Source of the DNA: Selenomonadaceae bacterium
Lineage (GTDB): Bacteria > Bacillota > Negativicutes > Selenomonadales > Selenomonadaceae
Direction of reading: 5' to 3'
Length of the DNA: 62,643 nucleotides
Assembly: GCA_017518105.1 (NCBI GenBank)
Contig: JAFWWC010000045.1
Span: forward strand, 1-62,643
The notes below the pieces were generated by a model. That model was not told where the DNA came from. It saw only the letters and a list, made by a program, of their open reading frames with translations, and did no database searches. Shown here piece by piece: positions 50,226-58,641 of this stretch. Within the stretch, counting starts at the first letter, position 1, and every line of letters starts with the position of its first letter. The translations under genes and the position numbers were made by a program.

Positions 50226-50276
50226 ACTTTAACGCAAAATTTAGTCGTTGACAAGTTAGCGGGTTTGTGTGAAAAT
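50226..50276. promoter_or_regulatory. Overlapping divergent promoters of hisD and the kptA operon
   Basis: Minus strand: TTGTCA (50249-50254), 17 nt, TAAAGT (50226-50231) toward hisD. Plus strand: TTGACA (50248-50253), 17 nt, GAAAAT (50271-50276) toward kptA. The two -35 boxes occupy almost the same bases on opposite strands, so polymerase binding should be mutually exclusive. Confidence 0.6.
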
Positions 50277-50293
50277 TTTTCGCGGGTGATGCT

Positions 50294-50815
50294 TTGAAGT
50301 CAATGAGTAAATTTTTAAGCCTGATACTTCGTCACAAGCCGCAAATCGTCGGGATTGAACTTGATGAGCACGGTTGGGCGGACGTTGCGGAATTGATTCG
50401 GCGCGTGAAAGGTCTAGACCTCGCGACACTTGAGCAGATAGTTGCGACGGACGAGAAGCGGCGATATTCCTTCAGCGCGGACAAGAAATTGATACGGGCG
50501 AATCAAGGACATTCAATCGCGGTCGATGTGGAGCTTGAAGAGCTTGAGCCGCCAGAAGTTTTATATCACGGGACGGCGGAGCGATTTGCAACGTCGATAC
50601 GGGCGCAAGGACTGCTGAAGATGTCGCGGCTGTATGTTCACCTGTCAAGCAATGTGGAAACGGCGGAAAAGGTCGGGCGGCGGCATGGCAGACCAAAAAT
50701 TTTTCTCGTGGCAAGTGGCAAGATGTTCGCGGACGGCTACAAATTCTTTCGTTCGGTGAATCGCGTATGGTTGACCGAGTATGTGCCGCCGCAGTATTTA
50801 AAGGAGATGTCTTAA
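50294..50815 (+). CDS. kptA: RNA 2'-phosphotransferase (Tpt1/KptA)
   Basis: 173 residues from a TTG after GGGTGATG. Family signatures: SKFLSLILRHKP, LDEHGWADVAELI, RRYSFSADKKLIRANQGHS, LYHGTAERFATSIRAQGL, HLSSNVETAEKVGRRHG. It transfers an RNA 2'-phosphate to NAD, producing ADP-ribose cyclic phosphate; its bacterial role is uncertain because tRNA splicing of that type is absent. First gene of an operon that runs through trmD to pssA; its stop is directly followed by the next ATG. Confidence 0.94.
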   Translation: MKSMSKFLSLILRHKPQIVGIELDEHGWADVAELIRRVKGLDLATLEQIVATDEKRRYSFSADKKLIRANQGHSIAVDVELEELEPPEVLYHGTAERFATSIRAQGLLKMSRLYVHLSSNVETAEKVGRRHGRPKIFLVASGKMFADGYKFFRSVNRVWLTEYVPPQYLKEMS

Positions 50816-51079
50816 ATGGAGAGTTTTACTTTTGAGCCTAAGCGCGTGTGTTCAAAGCGGATTGATTTTGCTTTGGACGAGGAAGGCCGCCTGCATGACG
50901 TTAAGTTTATGGGCGGCTGCCCCGGCAATCTTCCAGCAATCGGCAAGCTCGTCGAGGGCAAGAACGCCAAAGAGATTGCTGAAATTTTGCGCGGGAATCC
51001 CTGCGGCGCACGCGGCACCAGTTGCGCTGACCAGTTGTCGATAGCCATTGACGAGGCGTTGAAGTCTCGCAGTGCATAA
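50816..51079 (+). CDS. TSCPD-domain protein
   Basis: 87 residues, ATG directly after the kptA stop, AAGGAGATG upstream. It matches the stand-alone TSCPD family (TIGR03905-like): RVCSKRIDFALDEEGRLHDV, MGGCPGNLPAIGKLVEGK and GNPCGARGTSCADQLS with several Cys. The domain also occurs at the C-terminus of B12-dependent ribonucleotide reductases. The function of the small protein is unknown. Confidence 0.85.
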   Translation: MESFTFEPKRVCSKRIDFALDEEGRLHDVKFMGGCPGNLPAIGKLVEGKNAKEIAEILRGNPCGARGTSCADQLSIAIDEALKSRSA

Positions 51080-51097
51080 AATTTTGGAGGTTAAATC

Positions 51098-51449
51098 ATG
51101 GATAAGCAAACGTTGATTGAAAAGGTAAAGGCTATGGCGGCGGCTCCGAGCTGTTGCGCGAAATTGAAGGCGGTTTCGGCTACGTATCTCGACGCGGTGG
51201 GCACGCCTCAGGAAAAATCTGCCGCACAAAGTCTCATCGCCGAGATTGAAGAAGACATCACGCCGATTGACGGCTTGGTAGCCTTTGCTCACTCGGAACG
51301 CGCTAAAGAAATCTTCGGGGCGGAAGGCGCAAAAAAAATTCGCCGCCCATGCCGACGAACTCAAAGCTAGCGGCGCGAAGTATTGCGACTGCCTTGCGTG
51401 TGCTCCCGCCGTCGAAATCTTCGACAACAAAGAAGTTCTTCTCGGCTAA
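51098..51449 (+). pseudogene. Small Cys-rich protein split by a one-base frameshift
   Basis: ATG at 51098 after TTGGAGG. The first frame gives KVKAMAAAPSCCAKLKAVSA ... FGAEGAKK and then runs into a wrong frame at an A8 tract (about 51331). Dropping one A restores FAAHADELKASGAKYCDC, LACAPAVEIFDNKEVLLG and a stop at 51447-51449. It resembles ~115-residue Firmicute proteins often mislabelled Hsp90. The shift is a sequencing error, a real mutation, or slippage. Confidence 0.75.
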
Positions 51450-51510
51450 AACAAGCACGCGGAGTCGTGATAACCAAAAACTTACAGACAAATTTTAGGA
51501 GGCAATTTGA

Positions 51511-51906
51511 ATGGATAGCATCAAGATGATAGTACCGGTCACCGTGAAGGCAAAACTTACCGAGAAACTTAGGGCGCGGCTCGTCGACGAGGCGGTAAAG
51601 GTCGCCGAACAAATGACGCTCGAACTCAAGCAGATTGAAATCGACATGCAACGCGAGATTGACAAAAGCCCGCAGCACGAACCGCAGATTAGAAATTTCT
51701 TCGCCAAAGAGATTGCGCCGCGTCAAGGACGACTTGAGGAGGCTCGGCGGCGCAAGGAGACGTTCGAGAAACTGGCACTCGGCGCGGAAATCATTCAGGG
51801 CACGACGGAGCGGCAAGTTGAGCTGAAAGTCGGCGACAACCTGCGCGAGGCTATGAACGTGGAACTTTTGGTGGAAGATGACAAAATCATTGCAATCAGA
51901 GGATAA
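51511..51906 (+). CDS. ylqD: YlqD-family protein
   Basis: 131 residues, ATG after TAGGAGG. N-terminal MIVPVTVKAKLTEKLRA, a long charged helix (KQIEIDMQREIDKSPQHEPQ) and a C-terminal beta part (ERQVELKVGDNL). It is found directly before rimM-trmD in many Firmicutes, as here; its last 29 nt overlap rimM. Function unknown; association with ribosome maturation genes is by neighbourhood. Confidence 0.85.
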   Translation: MDSIKMIVPVTVKAKLTEKLRARLVDEAVKVAEQMTLELKQIEIDMQREIDKSPQHEPQIRNFFAKEIAPRQGRLEEARRRKETFEKLALGAEIIQGTTERQVELKVGDNLREAMNVELLVEDDKIIAIRG

Positions 51907-52369
51907 AATAATCGTCGGGAAGGTCGGCGCGGCACGTGGGCTTGACGGTACGCTTAGAATCATTCCGCTGACGGATTTTGAAGGACGCTTCGACGGCTTG
52001 GAAAAAATTTTCGTCGGCGACAAGCTCTTCGGCGTAGAGGAAGTCAAACATATTAGCGGGCAGATTTTTATCAAGTTCGCGGGCGTGGACAGTCGCGAAT
52101 ACGCACGAGCTTTGACGAATAAATTTCTGACGGTCGACAGGAAGGACGCCGCCCCGCTCGACGACGGAGAGTTTTACACGTTCGACATTATCGGCTGTGA
52201 AGTCTTCGGCGGCGATAAGAGGCTCGGCACCGTGACTAATGTCCTAAAGACTGGTAGCAATGATGTCTTCGAGGTCGACGGAAATATTTTGATTCCCGCG
52301 CTCAAGTCCGTAGTCCGTTCGATTGACATTGCTGCAAAAAGAATTCTGGTCGACGAACATGCTTATTGA
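51878..52369 (+). CDS. rimM: 16S rRNA processing protein RimM
   Basis: 163 residues from the ATG inside the ylqD end. KIIVGKVGAARGLDGTLRI is the N-terminal signature, followed by a PRC-barrel part: EFYTFDIIGCEVFGGDKRLG, VLKTGSNDVFEV, ILIPALKSVV. It assists 30S head maturation. The stop overlaps the trmD start. Confidence 0.95.
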   Translation: MTKSLQSEDKIIVGKVGAARGLDGTLRIIPLTDFEGRFDGLEKIFVGDKLFGVEEVKHISGQIFIKFAGVDSREYARALTNKFLTVDRKDAAPLDDGEFYTFDIIGCEVFGGDKRLGTVTNVLKTGSNDVFEVDGNILIPALKSVVRSIDIAAKRILVDEHAY

Positions 52370-53057
52370 TGTCATTACGTTGTTCCCAGAAATGTTCGCG
52401 GGCGTCTTCGGCGAAAGCATAATCAAACGCGCCGTCGAGAAAAAAATTTTGGAGGTTCGATTCACTCAGCTCCGCGACTTCGCCTTTGATAAGCACAGGC
52501 AGGTTGACGATTCGCCGTTCGGGGGCGGGGCGGGCATGGTGCTTAAGCCAGAGCCGGTCTATCGTGCGGTGCGGGACGTGTTGAGCAAGTCCGACGACGT
52601 TAAGCGCAGGATAATCATCACCGACCCCGCCGGCGAAGTCTTCACTCAAGCTAAGGCAAAGGAGCTGTCGACGCTCGACCAAATCATTTTTATCTGCGGA
52701 CACTACGAAGGCTTCGACGCTAGAATTTATGACCTTGCCGACGAGATGATTTCAATCGGCGATTACGTCTTGACGGGCGGCGAACTTCCTGCAATGGTTA
52801 TCGTCGACGCGGTGGCACGAATGCTCCCCGATGTCTTGGGCTCGGCGGAGTCGGCGGCAACGGATTCTTTCTTCGACGGCATGTTAGGTTATCCGCAATA
52901 CACGCGCCCGCGAGACTTTGAAGGCAAGCTTGTCCCCGATGTTTTACTGTCGGGCAATCACGCCGCAATAAAAAAGTGGCGCGAGGAGCAAGCATTTAAC
53001 TTGACGCGCCTTAGGAGGCCTGAACTTATAAAATGCCAAGTCCAAAAACTATGCTGA
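52359..53057 (+). CDS. trmD: tRNA (guanine37-N1)-methyltransferase TrmD
   Basis: 232 residues from the ATG at 52359, overlapping rimM. Knotted-SPOUT signatures: MLIDVITLFPEMFAG, DFAFDKHRQVDDSPFGGGAG, ICGHYEGFDARI, SIGDYVLTGGELPAM, LGYPQYTRPRDFEG, PDVLLSGNHAAIKKWR. It makes m1G37, preventing frameshifts. It overlaps the next gene by 25 nt. The usual rplS is not next. Confidence 0.96.
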   Translation: MLIDVITLFPEMFAGVFGESIIKRAVEKKILEVRFTQLRDFAFDKHRQVDDSPFGGGAGMVLKPEPVYRAVRDVLSKSDDVKRRIIITDPAGEVFTQAKAKELSTLDQIIFICGHYEGFDARIYDLADEMISIGDYVLTGGELPAMVIVDAVARMLPDVLGSAESAATDSFFDGMLGYPQYTRPRDFEGKLVPDVLLSGNHAAIKKWREEQAFNLTRLRRPELIKCQVQKLC

Positions 53058-54049
53058 TTGCTGTCACCATTATGCTTTCGTTGATTGTCGGCGGTATCTT
53101 TGCTAGTCGGAGCTGGTATAAACAAAATCAGCTAAACGAAAACCCCGCAATCCTCGCCCGGCAAGCCGTCGAGGCTCACGACCTAGAAACCTTTAAATTG
53201 TACGTCGACTTGGACAAAGTGATTGACGCGGCGGCAGAAGAAATCTTGACCGAGCAAATCAACTCGACGCTTGCGCCCACAGCTTATTCAATGGACGAAC
53301 TGCAAAGCCAATATGAGGAGCTTAAGCTAGACTTCGTGAAGTGTGCTACGGCGGCGGCGGAAGAATACATTTCAACGGGCAAGGTAACCTTTCCAAACGA
53401 CCCAACCGAGGCGCAGAAGTTCTTTAAGAAGTCGGGCGCGGCGTCCTGCGAGATAAAAACCATTTCTAAGCCTATGAGGAGAGACGACTCACGGATTGTA
53501 ACGATAATGATTCATAATCCGCAGATGAAGTTCAATTTCGAGGTTGAATTGGTTTTGGAGCCTGCTGGGGAAGTTGATTGGCGAATCACGAACGCACGCG
53601 GCTTTGAAAGTTATTACAGCGGTTATCGTCGTATGCTAAGGCGAAAACTCGATTCACTCAACGCGCCGATTGTCCGCCAGATGGATTCAATCTTCAAGGT
53701 AAAAAGTTTCAGCGTTAAGAGCGCGGGCGGCGACGAATACGGCTTTTCACAGACGCTAGACATCGAGATAAAGGCTAGCATTCAATCGGATAAGCCGCTT
53801 GCTCAAGTCCACGGCAACGTTATCCTCCACGGCAAGGAAGACCAAGAGAGCCTCACGCCCTTTGCTATCGACATAATCGGGCAGGGCTTGCAGACCTTCC
53901 ACGTGACTAAGACCCTTAACCCGTTTATCAAAGCCGACGCTGACGCAATGAAGCACGGCTTTAGGAAAAACGACCTGCGCATTGAGGTTACGGAAATCAT
54001 CTTCGCGGACGGCACGAACTTAAAAGAACTCGACAGCTTGCCCGACTAA
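53033..54049 (+). CDS. Membrane-anchored protein of unknown function (DUF2939-like)
   Basis: 338 residues, ATG within the trmD end; AGGAGG lies 14 nt upstream. One N-terminal membrane segment (MLIAVTIMLSLIVGGIFA) suggests an extracytoplasmic protein. The following part (NPAILARQAVEAHDLETF, YVDLDKVIDAAAEEIL) resembles DUF2939-type anchored proteins; the rest is beta-rich with ...VELVLEPAGEVDWRI. No catalytic motif seen. Co-transcribed with trmD and pssA. Confidence 0.75.
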   Translation: MPSPKTMLIAVTIMLSLIVGGIFASRSWYKQNQLNENPAILARQAVEAHDLETFKLYVDLDKVIDAAAEEILTEQINSTLAPTAYSMDELQSQYEELKLDFVKCATAAAEEYISTGKVTFPNDPTEAQKFFKKSGAASCEIKTISKPMRRDDSRIVTIMIHNPQMKFNFEVELVLEPAGEVDWRITNARGFESYYSGYRRMLRRKLDSLNAPIVRQMDSIFKVKSFSVKSAGGDEYGFSQTLDIEIKASIQSDKPLAQVHGNVILHGKEDQESLTPFAIDIIGQGLQTFHVTKTLNPFIKADADAMKHGFRKNDLRIEVTEIIFADGTNLKELDSLPD

Positions 54050-54071
54050 AATCTTACAAGAGGTGAGTCCA

Positions 54072-54773
54072 ATGAAATGGCTGCTCCCAAACGCTTGCAC
54101 GGCGGCGAATTTATTCTTCGGAATGCTATCAATCATCGCGACCTTTGAAGGCGACTTCTTCTTAGCGTCGGTTTATATCTTGCTTGCGTTGATAGCCGAC
54201 GGCTTGGACGGACGAGTTGCACGGGCTTTGAACGCGGCGTCGGAACTGGGCAAGGAAATGGATTCGCTTTGTGACCTCGGCTCGTTCGGAGTGGCTCCCG
54301 CGTTCTTGGCTTATGCCTTCTGCATGCACAACTACGGCTCGTTAGGCAAGGCGGCGGCGATAATCTTCGCGCTGTGCGGTATGTGGCGGCTCGCCCGCTT
54401 CAACGTCAATACAAACGTCGTGCACGGGTTCTTTATGGGGCTAGCGATTCCGGCGGGCGGTTGCCTCGTGGCGACGACAACTCTTTTGTTCTTGGCAATG
54501 GGCATTCACCCCGAACAGTTCGGACTAGTCTACCCGATAACAATTATAATCGTCGCTTATCTCATGGTAAGTCACGTGCACTATCCGAACTTCAAAGGCG
54601 ACGGCGGCGAAAAAATTTTCCTCGTGTCGAAAATCTTTGCGGCGGTGATGTTCGCGGCGATAATCTGGCTGACGCAATCGGCAATCATCCAAGGAGTGCT
54701 CACGGCGATTTTTGCAACGTACGCGGTCTCCGGCATCGTTAATTCCCTGATAGCTCTGATGTCACGGCAATAA
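54072..54773 (+). CDS. pssA: CDP-diacylglycerol-serine O-phosphatidyltransferase
   Basis: 233 residues from the ATG at 54072, after AGAGGTGAG. The CDP-alcohol phosphatidyltransferase motif is complete (DGxxAR...G...D...D: ADGLDGRVAR, SELGKEMDSLCD). About seven membrane segments. NACTAANLFFG at the N-terminus and HYPNFKGDGGEK fit the PssA subclass. It makes phosphatidylserine, the precursor of phosphatidylethanolamine. Last gene before a strong terminator. Confidence 0.92.
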   Translation: MKWLLPNACTAANLFFGMLSIIATFEGDFFLASVYILLALIADGLDGRVARALNAASELGKEMDSLCDLGSFGVAPAFLAYAFCMHNYGSLGKAAAIIFALCGMWRLARFNVNTNVVHGFFMGLAIPAGGCLVATTTLLFLAMGIHPEQFGLVYPITIIIVAYLMVSHVHYPNFKGDGGEKIFLVSKIFAAVMFAAIIWLTQSAIIQGVLTAIFATYAVSGIVNSLIALMSRQ

Positions 54774-54782
54774 TTCATGACA

Positions 54783-54815
54783 AAAAACCCCCGACTAATC
54801 ATCGGGGATTTTTTT
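54783..54815. terminator. Bidirectional terminator between pssA and pyrD
   Basis: AAAACCCCCGA...TCGGGG followed by TTTTTTT, with an A-run on the other side; serves both convergent operons. Confidence 0.85.
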
Positions 54816-55722
54816 ATGCCTTGACCTTGCCGACGAGGTCGCGGATATTTTTCAGCCCGTGCCCTCGAAGGTATCGTTCCAAGTCGTCGGCTATCTTCAT
54901 CGTGATTGACGGCTCGGAGAAATTCGCAGTACCAATCGCCACCGCCGAGGCTCCCGCTAAGAAGAACTCTGCCGCGTCGCTTGCCGAACGAATGCCGCCC
55001 ATGCCGATTATCGGAACCTTAACGGCGTCAGCGACTTGCCAAACCATACGCAACGCCACAGGTTTAATCGCGCCGCCTGACAGCCCGCCCGTCACGTTGC
55101 CGAGCGTCGGTCGCCACGTCTGGATATTTATCTCCATGCCCATAAGCGTATTTATCAGCGAAAGACAATCCGCGCCCGCCGCCTCACAAGCCCTGGCAAT
55201 TTCCGTTATGTCCGTGACGTTCGGGCTTAGCTTGACGATAACGGGCTTGCTCGTCGACTTTTTAGCCGTGTTCGTGACATTAGCCGCTTGCCTTGCGTCC
55301 GTGCCGAAGATTATTCCGCCGTCTTTGACGTTCGGGCAGGATATGTTCAGCTCCAAAGCCGCGACGCCGTCCACGTCAAGAAGTTCAGCTAGCTTGCCAT
55401 AATCCTCGACGCTTGAGCCGCTTACGTTCACGATAACGTTCATCTTGTCTTTGATTCGCGGCAGGATATTGGACAAGAATTTTTCGACGCCGGGATTTTC
55501 CAAGCCGATTGCGTTCAACATGCCCGAAGGCGTTTCAGTGATTCGCACGCCGTCATTGCCTCGGCGCGGCTTTGGAGTAATGCACTTGACCATAACGCCG
55601 CCGAGCCGTTTAAGGTCTACGAAGCTTTCAAACTCCTCGCCGAAACCGAACGTGCCCGACGCGGCGAATATCGGCGTTGATAACTTCATGCCGCAAAGTT
55701 CTGTTTGTAAAAGTTCGCTCAT
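54814..55722 (-). CDS. pyrD: Dihydroorotate dehydrogenase, class 1B catalytic subunit
   Basis: 302 residues, ATG after AAGGGG. FMN-barrel signatures: [45 protein letters not shown] with the catalytic Cys, [39 protein letters not shown]. It works with PyrK, encoded two genes upstream in the same operon, to oxidise dihydroorotate with NAD. A DUF4145 gene separates the two subunits. Confidence 0.95.
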   Translation of the reverse strand: MSELLQTELCGMKLSTPIFAASGTFGFGEEFESFVDLKRLGGVMVKCITPKPRRGNDGVRITETPSGMLNAIGLENPGVEKFLSNILPRIKDKMNVIVNVSGSSVEDYGKLAELLDVDGVAALELNISCPNVKDGGIIFGTDARQAANVTNTAKKSTSKPVIVKLSPNVTDITEIARACEAAGADCLSLINTLMGMEINIQTWRPTLGNVTGGLSGGAIKPVALRMVWQVADAVKVPIIGMGGIRSASDAAEFFLAGASAVAIGTANFSEPSITMKIADDLERYLRGHGLKNIRDLVGKVKA

Positions 55723-55727
55723 GTCGT

Positions 55728-56279
55728 TTACCCCTTATCCTTATCGCCAGAAAGAATCACGGCGGCGAGCGTCCCGATAACGCCGACTGCCACCAAACCG
55801 ACGCCCTTAAGAACTTTCTTGAACGTCGACTCTTTGGCGGGTATCTCGTCCGTGTCGAAGGTTCGCGGCTTGAAATTCTTTCCGTAGCGGCGGTCAATCC
55901 ACTGCACGAAGTCAAAGAGATTACTCAAGCATTGGACGCCCTCTTCAACCGTGAATTCTTTGGCGTTGTGAATTGCCTCGTTGCCCGCCTTCCTGCAGTA
56001 GTGGAGCTTGCCCGCCAGCCCCTTGCCAATCATCTGTTCAAAAGACGGATTAGCTATCAGGTCGAAGAGATTATCCTTTTTAGCGGGCGGCATCTTCTTG
56101 CGCTGAGCCGATAAGTTCTTGTCCTTATCGTAAACCCATTTGATAGCGGCATCGACGGCAGTTCGCACGAGCTTGACGCATGAATCATAGGAATTTTGAA
56201 GAGACTCCTCCGCGTCGATGCAATCCTTAGCGAACGAACGATAATCCGCGTTATCAGCCAGAAAGGAGAAGTTAGCCAA
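55728..56279 (-). CDS. DUF4145-like protein with C-terminal membrane anchor
   Basis: 183 residues from a TTG at 56279, 7 nt after GGAGGT, overlapping pyrK by 8 nt. An ATG two codons upstream lies too close to the Shine-Dalgarno. The central helical part ([40 protein letters not shown]) follows the DUF4145 pattern seen in restriction-associated and stress proteins. A single membrane segment ends the protein ([20 protein letters not shown]). The function and the reason for its place between pyrK and pyrD are unknown. Confidence 0.72.
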   Translation of the reverse strand: MANFSFLADNADYRSFAKDCIDAEESLQNSYDSCVKLVRTAVDAAIKWVYDKDKNLSAQRKKMPPAKKDNLFDLIANPSFEQMIGKGLAGKLHYCRKAGNEAIHNAKEFTVEEGVQCLSNLFDFVQWIDRRYGKNFKPRTFDTDEIPAKESTFKKVLKGVGLVAVGVIGTLAAVILSGDKDKG

Positions 56280-57027
56280 CGTCATCACCTCCGAAAACTT
56301 TTGCGGCGTCGAAAATGGGACCGTCCTTGCAAACTTTTTTCCGCCCGTCCGTCGTGTCAATCGAACAGCTAAGGCAAGCCCCCAATCCGCACGCCATACG
56401 CTTTTCAAAGGAGACTTGGCAGGGCAGATTGTTATCCATGGCAAGCTTAGCGACGCCGCGCATCATGATTTCGGGACCGCACGTGTAGACCGCCGAATAA
56501 TTTTCCGCCGATAAGACTTCGGGCAACAAGTCAATCGCGAAACCTTTCTTAGCGTAGGAGCCGTCGTCTGTCGTGATAAAAATTTTCTCGACGTGCGGGG
56601 CAAACTCATCTTGCCAGAAGAGAACTTCCGCCTTAGTTCTGCCGCCGATTAGAACGTCCGCCGAGAAATTTTCCGCCGCACACAGCAGAGGAGCCAGCCC
56701 CATGCCTCCGCCGACGAGTAAAACCTTGCCGCTAGGATTAGCAAAACCATTGCCGAGCGCACCGAGGGCGCTTAACCAGTCGCCGCCAACTTTTTTAGTC
56801 AAAGCCTCTGTGCCACGACCGACGACGCGATAAAAAATCTTCACACGCCCGCCAGCAGTCGAGGCAATGCCCAGCGGTCGCCTAAGCGTAAACTCGTCAG
56901 AGACTTTGACTTGAACGAATTGCCCTGCGCGAGAAGTCTTAGCGAGTTCGGGGGCGTCGAGCGTCAGGCGGAAGACATCAGCGGCGACCGGCTCATTGGA
57001 AAGGATTCTTACGTTAAAGTTCTTCAA
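56272..57027 (-). CDS. pyrK: Dihydroorotate dehydrogenase electron-transfer subunit
   Basis: 251 residues from a TTG after TTGGAGG. FAD part: RAGQFVQVKV, LRRPLGIA; NAD part: LVGGGMGLAPLL, YTCGPEIMMRG; C-terminal 2Fe-2S ligands in CGLGACLSC plus a later Cys (KVCKDGP). It passes electrons from the PyrD FMN to NAD. It lies 15 nt downstream of mlaE. Confidence 0.95.
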   Translation of the reverse strand: MKNFNVRILSNEPVAADVFRLTLDAPELAKTSRAGQFVQVKVSDEFTLRRPLGIASTAGGRVKIFYRVVGRGTEALTKKVGGDWLSALGALGNGFANPSGKVLLVGGGMGLAPLLCAAENFSADVLIGGRTKAEVLFWQDEFAPHVEKIFITTDDGSYAKKGFAIDLLPEVLSAENYSAVYTCGPEIMMRGVAKLAMDNNLPCQVSFEKRMACGLGACLSCSIDTTDGRKKVCKDGPIFDAAKVFGGDDVG

Positions 57028-57042
57028 GCGATTACCTCCAAT

Positions 57043-57813
57043 CTATTTGCTGTAGATGATGAACGTTAGGATTGCATTCAAGATGAAGATTACGATAATC
57101 GACGTGACGACGGTTTTGGTTGTCGCCTTGCCGACGCCTTCCGCACCTTCGGGACAATTCAAGCCGTAGTAGCAGCCGAGCACCGCGATTGCATTGCCGA
57201 AGAATATTGCTTTAATCATTCCGCCCGTCAAGTCATAAATCGTCGCAAAAATCTTGATTGAGTTCATGAACATGTAGGAGCTTATGCCAGAATACTGTGT
57301 GGCGACGACCCAACCGCCAGCCACGCCGATAATATCACCAAAGACCGTGAGAATCGGGACGACTATCATACAAGCAATCATTCGCGGGACGATTAGATAA
57401 TTGACGGGGCTGACTGCCATGACCTTTAGGGCGTCGATTTGTTCAGTAACTTTCATCGTGCTAATCTCCGCCGTTATCGCCGCGCCCACACGCCCTGCAC
57501 AGACCACGCCGACTAAGACTGGTCCCAGCTCCCTGCCGATAGCGATTGCAATTACTCCGCCGACCGTCGATTGCGCCCCGAATCGGATAAACTCATGCGC
57601 CGTTTGCAACGTGAAGACCACGCCCGTAAATAGCAACGTTAGCGAAACAATCATCAGCGAATCAACGCCTAGGTGAGACATCTGCGCGATTATGTGTCCT
57701 ATTCGCGGCTTGCGAGTCAGTTGTTTCATCGTCTCGGCGTAGAGCAAAATTATCGTGCCGAACTCTTCAAAGCGTCTTATCACGAAGCCGCCGATTATCT
57801 CAAGAAGTTTCAT
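57043..57813 (-). CDS. mlaE: MlaE-type lipid ABC transporter permease
   Basis: 256 residues from the ATG at 57813, behind GGAGGAG. Five to six membrane segments with family motifs GVDSLMIVSLTLLFTGVVF, IGRELGPVLVGVVCAGRVGA, EQIDALKVMAVSP and FFGNAIAVLGCYYG. MlaE moves phospholipids between inner and outer membranes, so it supports a diderm envelope. The usual MlaF ATPase and MlaD MCE genes do not follow; pyrK does. Partners must be elsewhere, or the gene is orphaned. Confidence 0.93.
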   Translation of the reverse strand: MKLLEIIGGFVIRRFEEFGTIILLYAETMKQLTRKPRIGHIIAQMSHLGVDSLMIVSLTLLFTGVVFTLQTAHEFIRFGAQSTVGGVIAIAIGRELGPVLVGVVCAGRVGAAITAEISTMKVTEQIDALKVMAVSPVNYLIVPRMIACMIVVPILTVFGDIIGVAGGWVVATQYSGISSYMFMNSIKIFATIYDLTGGMIKAIFFGNAIAVLGCYYGLNCPEGAEGVGKATTKTVVTSIIVIFILNAILTFIIYSK

Positions 57814-57843
57814 CAGTAATGCCGCTCCTCCTTTTTGCTGGTC

Positions 57844-57852
57844 ATTATAGCA
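57844..57852 (-). promoter_or_regulatory. Extended -10 promoter of mlaE-pyrK-pyrD
   Basis: On the minus strand the sequence TGCTATAAT combines a consensus -10 (57844-57849) with an upstream TG. No convincing -35 at 17 nt. Confidence 0.5.
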
Positions 57853-57858
57853 TAAAAT

Positions 57859-57887
57859 TTGACAGCGGCGAATCAATCATTTAAAAT
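57859..57887 (+). promoter_or_regulatory. Promoter of the lytic transglycosylase gene
   Basis: TTGACA (57859-57864) and TAAAAT (57882-57887), spacing 17 nt. Confidence 0.7.
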
Positions 57888-57915
57888 TCATTAAGAACAA
57901 TGCGGAGGTGAACTG

Positions 57916-58548
57916 ATGATTAAAAAAGTTTTGGCAATCTGCGCGACGATGGTCGCGATATATTTTTTGATAAGCGTGCCGACAGTGCAGAAGAAATTTT
58001 TATATCCGTTCCCGTACCGCTCGACGGTGGAAAGTTATTCGTCGCGTTGGAAGGTCGATAAGTTCTTAGCAATAGCCGTGATGAAGGTCGAAAGCAACTT
58101 CGCTGAGGCGGCGCACTCTCAAAGCGGAGCCGTGGGACTGATGCAAATCATGCCAGAGACGGCGGCTTGGATAGCCTATCAGCTCGGCGAGAAGCCAGAC
58201 GAGGTTGCTGACGACATAAAAAACTTGCGCGACCCAGAGACGAACATTAGATACGGCACGTGGTATCTAGCCGAGCTTGAGGACGAGTTCAAAGGCAACG
58301 ACGTTTTGGCATTGGCGGCGTACAATGCGGGGCGCGGCAACGTTCACGAGTGGATTGAGAAGAATCATTGGAACGAAAATTTTTCTGACGTAGATAAGAT
58401 TCCCTACGCTGAGACCCGCGATTATGTTAAACGAGTTCTTTACTGCCGCGAGAAATATGCTAAGCTCTACAGCACGAACGATTTCATTGCAACGCCCATT
58501 GCTCTGCACGAATTGCGCTTTGCCCGACTGAAAAATCTATCATTGTAG
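57916..58548 (+). CDS. Lytic murein transglycosylase (SLT domain)
   Basis: 210 residues, ATG after GGAGGTGA. An N-terminal membrane segment or uncleaved signal (VLAICATMVAIYFLISVP) is followed by a family-1 SLT domain: AIAVMKVESNFAEAA with the catalytic Glu, SGAVGLMQIMPETAAW, NIRYGTWYL and LAAYNAGRGNV. It cleaves peptidoglycan strands to 1,6-anhydro products, in the periplasm. Single-gene unit with its own promoter and terminator. Confidence 0.93.
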   Translation: MIKKVLAICATMVAIYFLISVPTVQKKFLYPFPYRSTVESYSSRWKVDKFLAIAVMKVESNFAEAAHSQSGAVGLMQIMPETAAWIAYQLGEKPDEVADDIKNLRDPETNIRYGTWYLAELEDEFKGNDVLALAAYNAGRGNVHEWIEKNHWNENFSDVDKIPYAETRDYVKRVLYCREKYAKLYSTNDFIATPIALHELRFARLKNLSL

Positions 58549-58555
58549 ACTAGAA

Positions 58556-58592
58556 AGCAAAAACACCTTCCGAACGTTGGGAGGTGTTTTTT
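58556..58592 (+). terminator. Terminator of the transglycosylase gene
   Basis: AAAAACACCT...AGGTGTTTTTT begins about 8 nt after the stop codon. Confidence 0.8.
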
Positions 58593-58599
58593 ACAAAGC

Positions 58600-58628
58600 A
58601 AAAGCCCGCCGATTTCTCGACGGGCTTG
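58600..58628 (-). terminator. Terminator of tRNA-Ser
   Basis: On the minus strand AAGCCCGTCG...CGGCGGGCTT is followed by TTGCTTT, 14 nt beyond the tRNA 3' end. Confidence 0.75.
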
Positions 58629-58641
58629 AAATTTCATCTTA

